A DNA stretch of 64,000 bases from Cenarchaeum symbiont of Oopsacas minuta. GTDB lineage: Archaea > Thermoproteota > Nitrososphaeria > Nitrososphaerales > Nitrosopumilaceae. Numbering within the stretch: position 1 is the stretch's first letter; the number at the start of each line of letters is the position of its first letter. A program made the position numbers and the translations under genes. Positions 37,317 through 46,630 of the stretch are shown here, in pieces. Under the pieces are notes generated by a model. That model worked only from the letters and a program-made list of their open reading frames with translations. It was not told where the DNA came from and did no database searches. The stretch covers positions 36,068 to 100,067 of the forward strand of contig JAJIZT010000004.1 of the NCBI GenBank assembly GCA_029948415.1, given 5' to 3'.

Positions 37317-37730
37317 TTGATAAAACGTATACTGTTGAGAGAATTGCACACACAAAAAATGATAGATTATGCCAAAAGTTGTCTGCCGAATGAATCGTGT
37401 GCAATGTTGCTTGGGAGCATACATGGTGAGTGCGTCACTGTAAAAGAGGTAATACTTGCAGAAAATACAGATGCATCAACTGTAAAATTTTCCATAAACC
37501 CAGATCAGGTATTCAATACATATGCAAAGGCAAAGAAGTATGATCTTGATGTTGTAGGAATTTTCCATTCTCATCCAACCTCTGAAGCAAAGCCATCTGA
37601 GACTGATAAAAAATTCATGCTGATAAATCCTAGCGTGTGGTTGATCTATTCGGAGATAAACAAAGAGCTTGCCGCATACGGTCTTGATATCAACAAAAAC
37701 GTATACAGTGTTGAAATTTTCAAATCCTAG
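37317..37730 (+). CDS. JAMM/MPN-domain metalloprotease
   Basis: A single-domain JAMM protein of about 137 residues, starting best at a TTG 2 bp after the cupredoxin stop (IKRILLRELHTQ). It carries the full catalytic set: the Glu of NESCAMLLG, the HSHP zinc motif (GIFHSHPTSEAKPSETD) and the downstream Asp. Archaeal JAMM proteins remove ubiquitin-like SAMP tags or process MoaD/ThiS-like sulfur carriers. Its stop is directly followed by the methyltransferase ATG. Confidence 0.85.
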   Translation: MIKRILLRELHTQKMIDYAKSCLPNESCAMLLGSIHGECVTVKEVILAENTDASTVKFSINPDQVFNTYAKAKKYDLDVVGIFHSHPTSEAKPSETDKKFMLINPSVWLIYSEINKELAAYGLDINKNVYSVEIFKS

Positions 37731-38588
37731 ATGGATTTTTTACCTAGATGTAAGGGATTTGAAATAATGGATTCAATATCTGCAACATCTGCACTAGTGT
37801 TACTTATGGGAAGAGATTATTATACTAGCGCGTCTGCAAAAAAATTTCTTAATTCTATAAACCTTGATTCAGGTCTTGCCATGAAGAAACTCACAGACAA
37901 GATTTGGTTAAATTATGGCGAAATTGTAAAAAATCGCAAGGATTCTGTATACAGAACTATATCAAACAGCTCAAACGAGGTGAGTCAAGTTGTTATTCTA
38001 GCTGCAGGGTATGATGCACAGGCGTTGAATATCGTTGAAAATATAGAGAGATTTTCTGTATTTGAAGTTGACATGTACAATATGGATGATAAAGCTATAA
38101 AGTATGATCAGATACTTGATCAAAGGATACGCAAACGCATATCCACTATAACGTGTGATGTTACATCCAAAAATCTCATTTCAAAACTAGAGAATGCAGG
38201 ATTGGATATCCAAAAATCTACGATAATAGTTGCAGAAGGTATCAGTTATTATTTACAGTATGATCAATTTTGGGATATAGTATCATCGTTTTCTTTAAAA
38301 AATGATCGTAATCGCATAGTGTTAGACTATATGGTTCCATTGCATATGATGGATTTTGAAAATAGTGTTAGAATGTCAGGCGTATTCAACATAATCTGCG
38401 ACAATGTCGGTATTAATTATTTGACAATGTATGAATATGAAAAAATACGTAAGCATGTATTATATCTCAAAGGCAAACTAGTCTCACATGAAACGCTTCA
38501 TAAAATGGAGCTTGCACGTACAGGAAAAAGTACGTATTTTAGAGCAGATTCACGTGGCGGAATAGAGACATGCTCATTTGACATATGA
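37731..38588 (+). CDS. LCM/PPM1-type SAM-dependent methyltransferase
   Basis: A 285-residue class I methyltransferase of the leucine-carboxyl-methyltransferase type. The SAM-site motif is VVILAAGYDAQALNI (about residue 85), followed by FEVDMYNMDDKAIKYDQILDQR-like helices, TCDVTS and IVAEGISYYLQ. The family methylates carboxylates or alcohols. The true substrate is not evident. The ATG abuts the JAMM stop, so they are co-translated. Confidence 0.82.
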   Translation: MDFLPRCKGFEIMDSISATSALVLLMGRDYYTSASAKKFLNSINLDSGLAMKKLTDKIWLNYGEIVKNRKDSVYRTISNSSNEVSQVVILAAGYDAQALNIVENIERFSVFEVDMYNMDDKAIKYDQILDQRIRKRISTITCDVTSKNLISKLENAGLDIQKSTIIVAEGISYYLQYDQFWDIVSSFSLKNDRNRIVLDYMVPLHMMDFENSVRMSGVFNIICDNVGINYLTMYEYEKIRKHVLYLKGKLVSHETLHKMELARTGKSTYFRADSRGGIETCSFDI

Positions 38589-38799
38589 TAAAATTATAGT
38601 CACATTTGATCAAACACAGTTACAACTAGAGGTTCCATCCACGAATAGGAAAATTTACCAATAATTCCAACACATCTCTCTTAATATCAATTGGCATTCA
38701 AAATACAAACATAGATTTTTGGTTTTATTCATGCAGACATATAGAATCAAATCTAGAATATTTTTGTGATATATATGCAGCTCGTTTTTTACATAATTT

Positions 38800-39576
38800 G
38801 TGCTCACGGTAACTCCAATCAAAGCTTCAAAGCAGTGTAATATGTTCAATCTCTTTGATGCAATAACTTTGGCACTAAAAGAATCAGAAAAAACTTTACA
38901 AAATGGAGATATTCTAGTAGTATCCACAAAATATGTATCATATTCTCAAGGCCGGCGCATACTACTAGAAGATATTCAATGCTCGCAAGATGGTCGCATA
39001 CTAGGGAAAAAATATGGATTGGATGAAAATATGGCAGAGGTTATACTACGTGAATCCGATATTGTGTTTGGAGGGGTACGTGGTTTTGTCATGGCAGTAT
39101 GTGGGAAAATTCTTGCACCCAATGCCGGAATAGATATGTCAAACTCGGAAGGCAATGTTGCAATTTTGTATCCAACAGACCCACATACGGTGGCAGAGCA
39201 GCTACGACGCAAGATATTTTTGAAATGGCATGTGCACGTTGGCATCATACTCTCAGATAGTAGGCTAGCTCCAGCAAGGTCAGGTACCACTGGCGTGGCA
39301 ATCTCTTGTTCTGGAATATCCCCCACTGATGACAAGAGGGGAACAGTGGATCTTGATGGTAGGCCACTACTCGTCACCGTACAAGCAACTGCAGACAATA
39401 TTGCTACAATTGCAAATCATACAATGGGGGAAGGAGCCGAGTCCATGCCTCTGACCATAGTAAGGGATTCAAAAATTGCGATGACTGGTAAAAGATCAAG
39501 CATAGATGATGGAACAGTGCCGTACGAAAAATGCCTCTATATTCGTAGCATCGGCAGTATACAAAGCACCATATGA
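38800..39576 (+). CDS. CofE paralogue (F420-0:glutamate ligase family)
   Basis: A 258-residue second CofE-family protein starting at GTG. It keeps the fold landmarks NGDILVVSTKYVSYSQGR, LAPNAGIDMSN and SRLAPARSGTTGVAISCSGI. Where canonical CofE reads DTFGRPFRMGQTD, it reads DSRLAPARSGTTG. This suggests a changed metal/substrate site, perhaps a different ligase or an accessory role. It stands 211 bp after the methyltransferase with no gene between them. Confidence 0.82.
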   Translation: MLTVTPIKASKQCNMFNLFDAITLALKESEKTLQNGDILVVSTKYVSYSQGRRILLEDIQCSQDGRILGKKYGLDENMAEVILRESDIVFGGVRGFVMAVCGKILAPNAGIDMSNSEGNVAILYPTDPHTVAEQLRRKIFLKWHVHVGIILSDSRLAPARSGTTGVAISCSGISPTDDKRGTVDLDGRPLLVTVQATADNIATIANHTMGEGAESMPLTIVRDSKIAMTGKRSSIDDGTVPYEKCLYIRSIGSIQSTI

Positions 39577-39612
39577 TGTATTAAATATAACCCAAATTTA
39601 CCATTAAAATGA

Positions 39613-40164
39613 ATGGATTACGCTACAAAATATCCAAAGACGATAAAGTTTACCAATGGAAAAAAAATAAAGATAAAGATAAACAAAGACGAGGTAGAAC
39701 ATTTGCATGTGGTAGTACGTAGAAATATAGACGAACTAGTTTGTATGTTTAAAAAAGAAGGATTTACTGGAGTAAAATTTGAACATAAAAAAGTCTCACA
39801 GATAGGCAAGGGTTTGAATTTAAAACTCAAAAGACCTTGGGAGATGCACATACGATTTATAGATATGAAAAAAGGTCTTGTTGCCATACAAGGAGAAGTA
39901 GAAGTTTCTAGAGATTATCTTCAACACTTGTTTTGCCAAAGCACTCCAGTCATATATGAGATAGAAAATGTACTCAAAAAAAATCTGATAGATTATCGTA
40001 TATGGAATTCAAGAATTGGTAGTTATGTCATCTCCGTGTTGGACAATTATGCAATAAAGCTAGCAAGGCCAAATATACCAGTATTTGCATGGAAACCAAT
40101 GGTCTACGTCATAGGATGCATCGGAACATTGTACCTGTGCAGGTATCTTTTCAGAGTATTCTAG
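39613..40164 (+). CDS. Hypothetical protein with C-terminal membrane anchor
   Basis: A 183-residue protein. Residues 1-150 are mixed alpha/beta and strongly basic. Residues 160-182 (MVYVIGCIGTLYLCRYLF) form a single C-terminal membrane helix, giving a tail-anchored topology. The start is ATG 39613 (MDYATKYPKTIKF). No family recognised. Confidence 0.6.
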   Translation: MDYATKYPKTIKFTNGKKIKIKINKDEVEHLHVVVRRNIDELVCMFKKEGFTGVKFEHKKVSQIGKGLNLKLKRPWEMHIRFIDMKKGLVAIQGEVEVSRDYLQHLFCQSTPVIYEIENVLKKNLIDYRIWNSRIGSYVISVLDNYAIKLARPNIPVFAWKPMVYVIGCIGTLYLCRYLFRVF

Positions 40165-40204
40165 CTACCAAGTTTTAATTACATACAGAATAGATTAGTT
40201 TCAC

Positions 40205-40756
40205 ATGGAAGATAGTACACATGTTCTAATGCAACATTATGGGATATCCCCATGGGAGTTGGAAGTAGCATATGGCATATTTAACAACAAATTCTCCGTT
40301 GAACAAGAGGATACTGAATATGAAGGTGATGAATATGTCAGCATATTTGAGATAGATATACCAGTGGTTTTTGGAGATGCATTCTTTGATTGGTTTGGAC
40401 GCAAAGAATGGAACAAGTTAAAATTTCTCCTAAAAGAGATGAAACGTAGAAGAGGTGGCAGAAAGGCCATAAAAACGATCGTGAATTTTTCTAGTGTACC
40501 TGCAGTACGTTTTGTTGTAGACGTGCAAGATCGTGACTGGTACAACGATGCCATAGAAAAAATTGATTTTATGACAGAGCTCATATCACATCATTTGTCT
40601 GCAGATGAGATACCCAAAGGCACGAATGCTGTAACATACAGATATATCGAAAAGACAAAAAAATGGTCCATTCTAAAAGCTGTTGCAGATGGATGCAATT
40701 TTATAAAAAAAGATGATGTGTGGATAAACCAATCAAAGAGAGATCTAGACCTCTAG
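40205..40756 (+). CDS. Hypothetical protein, 183 aa
   Basis: No recognised domain. The protein is acidic and Glu/Asp-rich at the N-terminus (QEDTEYEGDEYVSIF), with a basic central helix (KEMKRRRGGRKAIKT) and no export signal. Two Trp/Tyr-rich stretches may form beta-strands. The 3' end overlaps the convergent korB by 12 bp. Confidence 0.6.
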   Translation: MEDSTHVLMQHYGISPWELEVAYGIFNNKFSVEQEDTEYEGDEYVSIFEIDIPVVFGDAFFDWFGRKEWNKLKFLLKEMKRRRGGRKAIKTIVNFSSVPAVRFVVDVQDRDWYNDAIEKIDFMTELISHHLSADEIPKGTNAVTYRYIEKTKKWSILKAVADGCNFIKKDDVWINQSKRDLDL

Positions 40757-41701
40757 AGAATCTAGAATGTTTTGTACAGTCTCGATTGGTTTTCCATCAG
40801 ATGCAATCTGCTGTACTGCTGGCGGATTTTCTTCATATCCTGGTATATTATCACCCATACGACTTACAAACGGACGTGCAGTATTGTTTTTGTAAAAGAC
40901 TCCAACAGGTATCCGTGTTCCCCATTCAAGTGATTTTACAATGGCCGTGCCCATCTTTTCGTCAGTCTCATTTACATTGTTTACTGTGCCATCATATCCA
41001 GTATCATCTAGACGGTATATTCGCGAATGCCGTTCGGTAGCTTTTGATACGAGATCTTCACCGGCGTACCAATCACGTGTGTTTATATCATTATACGTAG
41101 GACATGGTTGCAACACATCTAGAAAAGACGTCCCTCTGTGTTGTATGGCCTCGATGATTAGATCTTTTAAATGTCGAACATCGTACGAGTATCCCCTAGC
41201 CACGAATGTAAATCCACTTGCAACTGCAAGTCCTATTGGATTTACAGCATAGTTTGGGTTTGGAACAGCAAGTGATTTTGTCTGATCTCCAAGCTTTAGT
41301 GTCGGTGATGCTTGACCCTTTGTGAGTCCATATACACCATTGTTGAATATGATGTATGTAATGTCTACGTTGCGCCTTCCAGCTGCAACAAAATGTCCTG
41401 CCCCTATTCCTAATCCGTCGCCATCACCTCCTGCAGCCAAAACTGTGAGTTTGGGGTTTGCAAGTTTTGCACCTTGTGCAAATGTCAAAACTCTTCCATG
41501 TAGCGTATGTACGCCATAGACGTTTACAAAGTGAGATGTCTTTCCAGAGCATCCTATTCCAGTAAATAGTGCAGTTTTGTGACGAGGTATATCCATCTCA
41601 GCTAGAGCCATTTGGATGGAATTTACTATACCAAAATCGCCACATCCCGGACACCAGTCGTTGTGCGTGTCGGTCTTAAAGTCGGAGAGTTTAGACACCA
41701 T
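40745..41701 (-). CDS. korB: 2-oxoacid:ferredoxin oxidoreductase, beta subunit
   Basis: A 318-residue thiamine-diphosphate subunit. It starts with a Cys motif (NDWCPGCGDFGIV) and has GDGDGLGIGAGHF plus NNGVYGLTKGQASPT for TPP-Mg binding. With the alpha subunit it oxidatively decarboxylates a 2-oxoacid, probably 2-oxoglutarate, reducing ferredoxin. It may also run in reverse during carbon fixation. The ATG overlaps the end of the alpha-subunit gene by 11 bp, an obvious operon. Confidence 0.93.
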   Translation of the reverse strand: MVSKLSDFKTDTHNDWCPGCGDFGIVNSIQMALAEMDIPRHKTALFTGIGCSGKTSHFVNVYGVHTLHGRVLTFAQGAKLANPKLTVLAAGGDGDGLGIGAGHFVAAGRRNVDITYIIFNNGVYGLTKGQASPTLKLGDQTKSLAVPNPNYAVNPIGLAVASGFTFVARGYSYDVRHLKDLIIEAIQHRGTSFLDVLQPCPTYNDINTRDWYAGEDLVSKATERHSRIYRLDDTGYDGTVNNVNETDEKMGTAIVKSLEWGTRIPVGVFYKNNTARPFVSRMGDNIPGYEENPPAVQQIASDGKPIETVQNILDSLEV

Positions 41702-43586
41702 ATGTTAAGACCTCACGTTTTTTTCCAGAGCCTGAAACTATAGACTCGATAGTATTGTATAATTCTGTACATGTCATTGCCCTGCCAGTATATTTTACAA
41801 TGTTTACATTGGGTTTTATTCCAGTCTGTTGTCTTAAGAGCATGCCAAACTGTGAAGTTTGATTTGATTCAATGTTTATGATTGTTTTTGCGCCCTCTAG
41901 TAGTGAATAGACTATCTTTGCTGGAAACGGCCAGAGAAGCTTTACTTGTACAAATCCTACGCATACTCCTTTTTCTTTCAACATGTGCATAGCATCAAGT
42001 ATAGGTCCTTTGCAAGAACCCCAGCTTGTTATCATTACTGGTTGTTTATCTCCATGCAAAACTGCTTGTTCTTTAAAAGGTAGTTCGTTTAATAGCTTTT
42101 CATATTTGGACATACGTTTTTCCATCATTTTTTTCCGCATTGTAGGATCTTCTGTTATATGTCCACTCTCATCGCGTTCATCTCCGGTATTCCAAAATAT
42201 TCCACCTTTCATACCGAGACTTGAGCGCGGAGATATACCATCTGGTGTCAACTTGAATCGTTGGTAATCACCTTTTACATGGTCTAGCATTTTTCCTCGG
42301 TCTATGTTTATGCGTTCAGGCTCAAAGCGTGGACATGTACACACAGAACTAGCAATATACTTGTCCATCATGTGTATCACCGGTAATTGATAGTGTTCTG
42401 CATAGTTGAAACATTTTGCCGTATCGTAAAAGCTCTCCTCAACATCTCCAGAGGCATATACAAGGCGCGGAAATTCTCCATGTCCAGCATGAACTGCACA
42501 TAATAGATCATCTTGTCCGTGTCGTGTCGGAAGTCCAGTTGATGGGCCGCTTCTTTGATAGAGGGTGATAACCATTGGAACCTCGTTGATGCCAGCCCAG
42601 CCTAGGGTTTCAGCCATTAGTGAAAATCCAGGACCAGATGTGCATGTGGCCGTACGGCATCCAGTAAGAACTGAACCAATTGTCATTCCTGCAGCACATA
42701 TCTCATCTTCGGTTTGAACAACAATCACTGAACCAGGTTTTGAGCCTCCAAGTTTTTGATGTGATTCTAAAAAATAGCTTTCATCTGTTGCTGGCGTTAT
42801 TGGATAGTATGGTTGCATACGACATCCACATACAAGTTTGCCTATTGCAGTGCCGTGATAACCTTGTACAAGTATTGTACTCTTTTTGTGTTTTGATATG
42901 GGTATTTTGATACGAGTATTTCCTAGTGATTCTCCTATAGCATGTGCATGACGCGAGGCTGATGCATTTATCTTTGCAAGTACAGGTTTTGTGGCAAAGA
43001 TAGATTCGGTTGTAGATGCAACCATATCTGATGATGCTCCAAGCATTCCAAATGAGGCAGAGACACCTATAACGTTAAAGAGTCGGATCATGCGAGCTAG
43101 CTCTGGCTTGTCAAGATCCTTTGCAAGATTGTCCAATATTCCATGAAACGATATTGGATGCAAGTTTACGCCAGCAGTGTCTGCAGACTCTAGTATATCA
43201 CGTACACGTATGTCATCTCTGCCATAACGTTCTTTGAGCATATCTAAAGATGGTCTATCGAGTGTCGGAACATCTGAAACTGACACATTCTCTAGTTTTA
43301 GATCATACATTATGATCCCGCCTTTGTTTACGCTCGAAGCATGTCTAAATATGGTCTCTGCATCATATGATGTCAAAAAATCTACTCCGCTGACGTTGGA
43401 ACGGATCAGTTCTTCAGATGCACGTATGACAAAATAGCTATGTTCACCTTTTATGTTAGAATGGTATTCGCGTTTACCAAATATGTGGCAACCATTTGCA
43501 GCACATACTGAAGAGAAAATATTTGAGGCAGTCTCCACGCCACTACCTTGTGGACCTCCAATCATCCATGAAAGTTCCTGCGTCAT
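41691..43586 (-). CDS. korA: 2-oxoacid:ferredoxin oxidoreductase, fused gamma/alpha subunit
   Basis: A 631-residue fusion. The gamma domain occupies residues 1-190 (MIGGPQGSGVETASNIF). The alpha domain begins near residue 225 with QGYHGTAIGKL and contains QTEDEICAAGMTIGS and TSGPGFSLMAET. The C-terminal pyruvate-ferredoxin-type domain follows. 2-Oxoglutarate is the likeliest substrate from architecture, but pyruvate or branched-chain acids cannot be excluded. A TATA-like TTTTATTAATAC lies about 20-30 bp upstream. Confidence 0.92.
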   Translation of the reverse strand: MTQELSWMIGGPQGSGVETASNIFSSVCAANGCHIFGKREYHSNIKGEHSYFVIRASEELIRSNVSGVDFLTSYDAETIFRHASSVNKGGIIMYDLKLENVSVSDVPTLDRPSLDMLKERYGRDDIRVRDILESADTAGVNLHPISFHGILDNLAKDLDKPELARMIRLFNVIGVSASFGMLGASSDMVASTTESIFATKPVLAKINASASRHAHAIGESLGNTRIKIPISKHKKSTILVQGYHGTAIGKLVCGCRMQPYYPITPATDESYFLESHQKLGGSKPGSVIVVQTEDEICAAGMTIGSVLTGCRTATCTSGPGFSLMAETLGWAGINEVPMVITLYQRSGPSTGLPTRHGQDDLLCAVHAGHGEFPRLVYASGDVEESFYDTAKCFNYAEHYQLPVIHMMDKYIASSVCTCPRFEPERINIDRGKMLDHVKGDYQRFKLTPDGISPRSSLGMKGGIFWNTGDERDESGHITEDPTMRKKMMEKRMSKYEKLLNELPFKEQAVLHGDKQPVMITSWGSCKGPILDAMHMLKEKGVCVGFVQVKLLWPFPAKIVYSLLEGAKTIINIESNQTSQFGMLLRQQTGIKPNVNIVKYTGRAMTCTELYNTIESIVSGSGKKREVLTYGV

Positions 43587-43640
43587 AATTATATCGAATG
43601 TACCGTATTAATAAAATATGTCCCTAAATTTGAAAAGTGC

Positions 43641-43775
43641 TCAGCCACCAGTAGCAGCGTCAAATAATGCACATTCACATTTATCTCGCTCTCCGCAAAA
43701 TGAACAGACACATTGACATATCTCATACAGGTTACCACAGTCATCACATTCTGTAAAGCCCAAGTTTTTTTCCAT
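43641..43775 (-). CDS. Small eight-Cys zinc-binding-like protein
   Basis: A 44-residue protein starting MEKNLGFTECDDCG at ATG 43773-43775. Eight Cys occur at residues 10, 13, 20, 22, 24, 27, 33 and 35, enough for two metal sites. The frame is open to 43925, but the upstream part overlaps the divergent dehydrogenase and reads as a shadow. It is otherwise unrecognised. Confidence 0.6.
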   Translation of the reverse strand: MEKNLGFTECDDCGNLYEICQCVCSFCGERDKCECALFDAATGG

Positions 43776-43824
43776 AATAGTATATGGGCGCAATCGTATA
43801 AATTGTTTGAGTTTGTATATATAC

Positions 43825-44799
43825 ATGATGGCAGATGTAATAATCACACGTCGCGTGCACGACTTTATATCTAAAAAACTCCTCACAAGATATACCGTAT
43901 GGCAAAACCCATACTCATCACCCATTACAAAAACTATACTACTAAAACGTATGAAGAGTTGTAGAGGATTACTCTGTATGCCTTATGATGTTATAAATTC
44001 AAAAATCATTGATGCAGCTCCCAACTTGTCTACCATTAGTACGTTTAGTGTAGGTTATGATCATATTGACGTAAAATATGCAAAGAGCAAAGGCATATCC
44101 ATAGGATACACACCTGATGTACTTTCAGATGCAACTGCCAACATGACGCTAGCACTCATGTTAGATGTTACCCGTGGAATCTCACATGGAGATAGAATAA
44201 TACGTTCTAGTCAGTGGAAATTTGTCTATGCGCCACAACAGCTATGTGGCATCGACATATCAGGGAAAACACTTGGAATACTTGGAATGGGTCGTATAGG
44301 TACTCTTGTGGCAGAGCGCGCACGTGCTCTAGGTATGAAGATTGCATATCATAATAGACATAGACTTGCTACAAATATCGAAGAAAAGATCGGTGCCAAA
44401 TACAAGAGTATGCGTTCGCTCTTTAGCGAATGCGATATTTTATCCATACATGTTCCTCATACTATCGACACACATCATCTTGTAAATGAGAGGATCATAT
44501 CCATGATGCACCCTAGATCTTTTTTGATAAATACATCACGTGGTGCAGTCGTAGATGAGAAAAGCCTTGCTCGTGCAATAAAAGATGGTAGTATAAAGGG
44601 TGCAGGTTTAGATGTATTTGAATCAGAACCACTTTGTACAAAAAATCCACTAGTAAAGTTGGACAATGTAACATTGGTGCCTCACCTTGGCAGTGCCACA
44701 AAAGAGACAAGATACGCCATGGCTCGTATGGCACTAGATAACTTGTTGGCAGGCCTTGCAAAAAAGAAAATTCCCCATGCAGTTCCATATACTGATTAG
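43825..44799 (+). CDS. D-isomer-specific 2-hydroxyacid dehydrogenase
   Basis: A 324-residue NAD-dependent dehydrogenase. The nucleotide motif is GILGMGRIGTLVAERA, and the catalytic Arg/Glu/His set lies in TSRGAVVDEKSLARAI, the Glu of FESEP and PHLGSAT. It may act on glyoxylate, hydroxypyruvate or phosphoglycerate-like substrates. Start is ATG 43825 or 43828 (MMADVIITRR). It overlaps the convergent Cys-rich gene by 4 bp. Confidence 0.88.
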   Translation: MMADVIITRRVHDFISKKLLTRYTVWQNPYSSPITKTILLKRMKSCRGLLCMPYDVINSKIIDAAPNLSTISTFSVGYDHIDVKYAKSKGISIGYTPDVLSDATANMTLALMLDVTRGISHGDRIIRSSQWKFVYAPQQLCGIDISGKTLGILGMGRIGTLVAERARALGMKIAYHNRHRLATNIEEKIGAKYKSMRSLFSECDILSIHVPHTIDTHHLVNERIISMMHPRSFLINTSRGAVVDEKSLARAIKDGSIKGAGLDVFESEPLCTKNPLVKLDNVTLVPHLGSATKETRYAMARMALDNLLAGLAKKKIPHAVPYTD

Positions 44800-45056
44800 A
44801 GATTTATAAGATCATCACACGATCCCTTTACACAGTTCGTACCAACTGCTTTTAAGACCGAAAAAGAGATCATGCCTTTTGGTACAGATCCCTTTGATTG
44901 CAAATGTGTCAGCTTTTCGCTCACCGCTAGACGATGTCTTGCACATGTAACTCCCACCATATATTCACCATCGTTTGTAGATATCGTAATTACATATTCT
45001 GGAGGACTTTTGCATTGTTTTCCATCATTTGCCATAGAACATCTGTCAGGTAACAC
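44796..45056 (-). CDS. Small Cys/His protein, 86 aa
   Basis: An 86-residue protein (MLPDRCSMANDGKQCKSPPE) with C6, C15, C38 and H41 in a C-x8-C ... C-x2-H arrangement, probably a zinc site, and two further Cys near the C-terminus. Family not recognised. Lies 26 bp downstream of the L-2-hydroxyglutarate-oxidase-like gene on the same strand. Confidence 0.6.
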   Translation of the reverse strand: MLPDRCSMANDGKQCKSPPEYVITISTNDGEYMVGVTCARHRLAVSEKLTHLQSKGSVPKGMISFSVLKAVGTNCVKGSCDDLINL

Positions 45057-45082
45057 AAATGATCATAATTTGCATCACGATA

Positions 45083-46375
45083 TTAATCTTGGTCATTCAT
45101 TTTCCAAATAGCACCGTCTTTATGACCTGTATATTCTAGTATTCCTTTTTCGCACAATCCTCTTACAATATGTTTTGCAAAGAACGGAGCCCCAGTTGCA
45201 CCTGGTGAATTATAGTTTAGGATATGAATCGAATTTGTGCCATATTCTACCAACACATCTGGTACAAATTTTCCCTCTGGAGATATCAAGGGTGTTCTTA
45301 TTCCAGCAGTTCCTCTCTTTAAGAAAAATTCTGGACGTATGTTTGGAATGAATGAGCGTATACGATTTATCATGGCAGATTTTGAAAGTGAGCTGTGCCA
45401 TTCCTTTGAGATCAGGGACATAAATTCAGGATTTGTTAAAAGTTTCAAGGTACCACCTTGTAGCATTTGGCGCATCTTTGAAAATATTGTTTCAATATCT
45501 CCCACATATCCAGAGTACATCTCTGAACCCAAAACAGGTACGGCGTTTGGTCCGACCTCTACTGTTCCATCGGCTTTTTTTATCCAATGTGGATCCAAAA
45601 ACGGATAGTTTGGGTATTTGGCCACCGTGTATACAGTAGTTTCAACCATCTTTGCATACTGTTCATCTGCCACCCAATATTCTCCTCTAAAGTGCATATC
45701 CGTATATTGTTTAGCAGATCCTGACATTTTTGCAATGTCAAGTGAATTTGCACCAGCACAATTTATCATATAATCACATTCTATTCTAGTACCGCCATCA
45801 AATTCCAACTCGTGACCATCGGTCACAGATTTGACATCTTTGAGATGCATTCCCATCATATATTCAGCACCAGCTCTTTGCGATTCAATAGCCATTCTTC
45901 TAGTAAGGGCTCCAAAATCTGTAGAGACCTCACGCGAACAATACAATGCAGAATGGCACTGTATGTGTGGTTCCATCTTTTTTACCTGCATAGCATCAAG
46001 AATTAAAATCTCTTCTTCTAGTATGCCGTTTTCTTTGGCCCATTTTGAATATTTTTCAAGTGTTGCATCATGTTCAGATTTTATTGCTAATTCTAAAAGG
46101 CCAGTTTTTTTCCATGGTATTTTATTATCAATGGCAATTTTTTCCCACATTGGATACGACTGTAATGAAGCTTTTGCCATTGTGGATTTTGTTTTTGGAT
46201 CAAGGTAAAATGGCGAATGCATTACACCCGTATTACGTGAGCTTGCATGCTCTGCTTGCAACCTCTCCTTATCTATGACACATACGTTAGCTTTACACGT
46301 AGAGGATATCCAGTATGCCATACATACACCAAGTACTCCAGCACCCACGATTGCCACATCATACTGTTTAGACAT
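45083..46375 (-). CDS. L-2-hydroxyglutarate oxidase-like FAD enzyme
   Basis: A 430-residue FAD-dependent oxidoreductase of the LhgO/DAO superfamily. It begins with YDVAIVGAGVLGVCMAYWI (FAD site), then ASSRNTGVMHSPFY and PNYPFLDPHWIKKADGTVEVGPNAVPV-type segments. L-2-hydroxyglutarate oxidation regenerates 2-oxoglutarate, which fits the 2-oxoacid oxidoreductase 3 kb upstream. Related sugar-acid or glycerol-phosphate dehydrogenases cannot be excluded. Confidence 0.8.
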   Translation of the reverse strand: MSKQYDVAIVGAGVLGVCMAYWISSTCKANVCVIDKERLQAEHASSRNTGVMHSPFYLDPKTKSTMAKASLQSYPMWEKIAIDNKIPWKKTGLLELAIKSEHDATLEKYSKWAKENGILEEEILILDAMQVKKMEPHIQCHSALYCSREVSTDFGALTRRMAIESQRAGAEYMMGMHLKDVKSVTDGHELEFDGGTRIECDYMINCAGANSLDIAKMSGSAKQYTDMHFRGEYWVADEQYAKMVETTVYTVAKYPNYPFLDPHWIKKADGTVEVGPNAVPVLGSEMYSGYVGDIETIFSKMRQMLQGGTLKLLTNPEFMSLISKEWHSSLSKSAMINRIRSFIPNIRPEFFLKRGTAGIRTPLISPEGKFVPDVLVEYGTNSIHILNYNSPGATGAPFFAKHIVRGLCEKGILEYTGHKDGAIWKMNDQD

Positions 46376-46479
46376 TACATATAGATACCATGATCGACAT
46401 TAAACCGTTTTGTGCAACTTTCTTCTTTAGTTATGCATACATGTGCAATTTTATAAATTCAAAAGTTATTTTTATCCAG

Positions 46480-46630
46480 TTATCGTTTTTTCATATATTG
46501 TGAACCTAGTACAGTTATCGATATGATTATTATCAGTGTTGGAATTATTAAAAATGACTCGTTTAATTTTACTAGTTGGTTGTATGTGTCTATTTGACCC
46601 ACATAGTAATATGGTGCATATGCATATGTA
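46480..46630 (-). pseudogene. C-terminal fragment of a membrane protein
   Basis: The minus strand encodes a Tyr-rich stretch, then NESFLIIPTLIIIISITVLG and a short basic tail ending at a stop at 46480. This is the kind of C-terminal anchor seen on surface proteins. The 5' part is missing where the IS66-like C-half begins at about 46631, so the gene was probably interrupted. Confidence 0.35.

Noticed and set aside
43776-43925. N-terminal extension of the eight-Cys protein
   Set aside because: The extension overlaps the divergent dehydrogenase start and lacks the compact Cys-rich composition. ATG at 43773-43775 is preferred.
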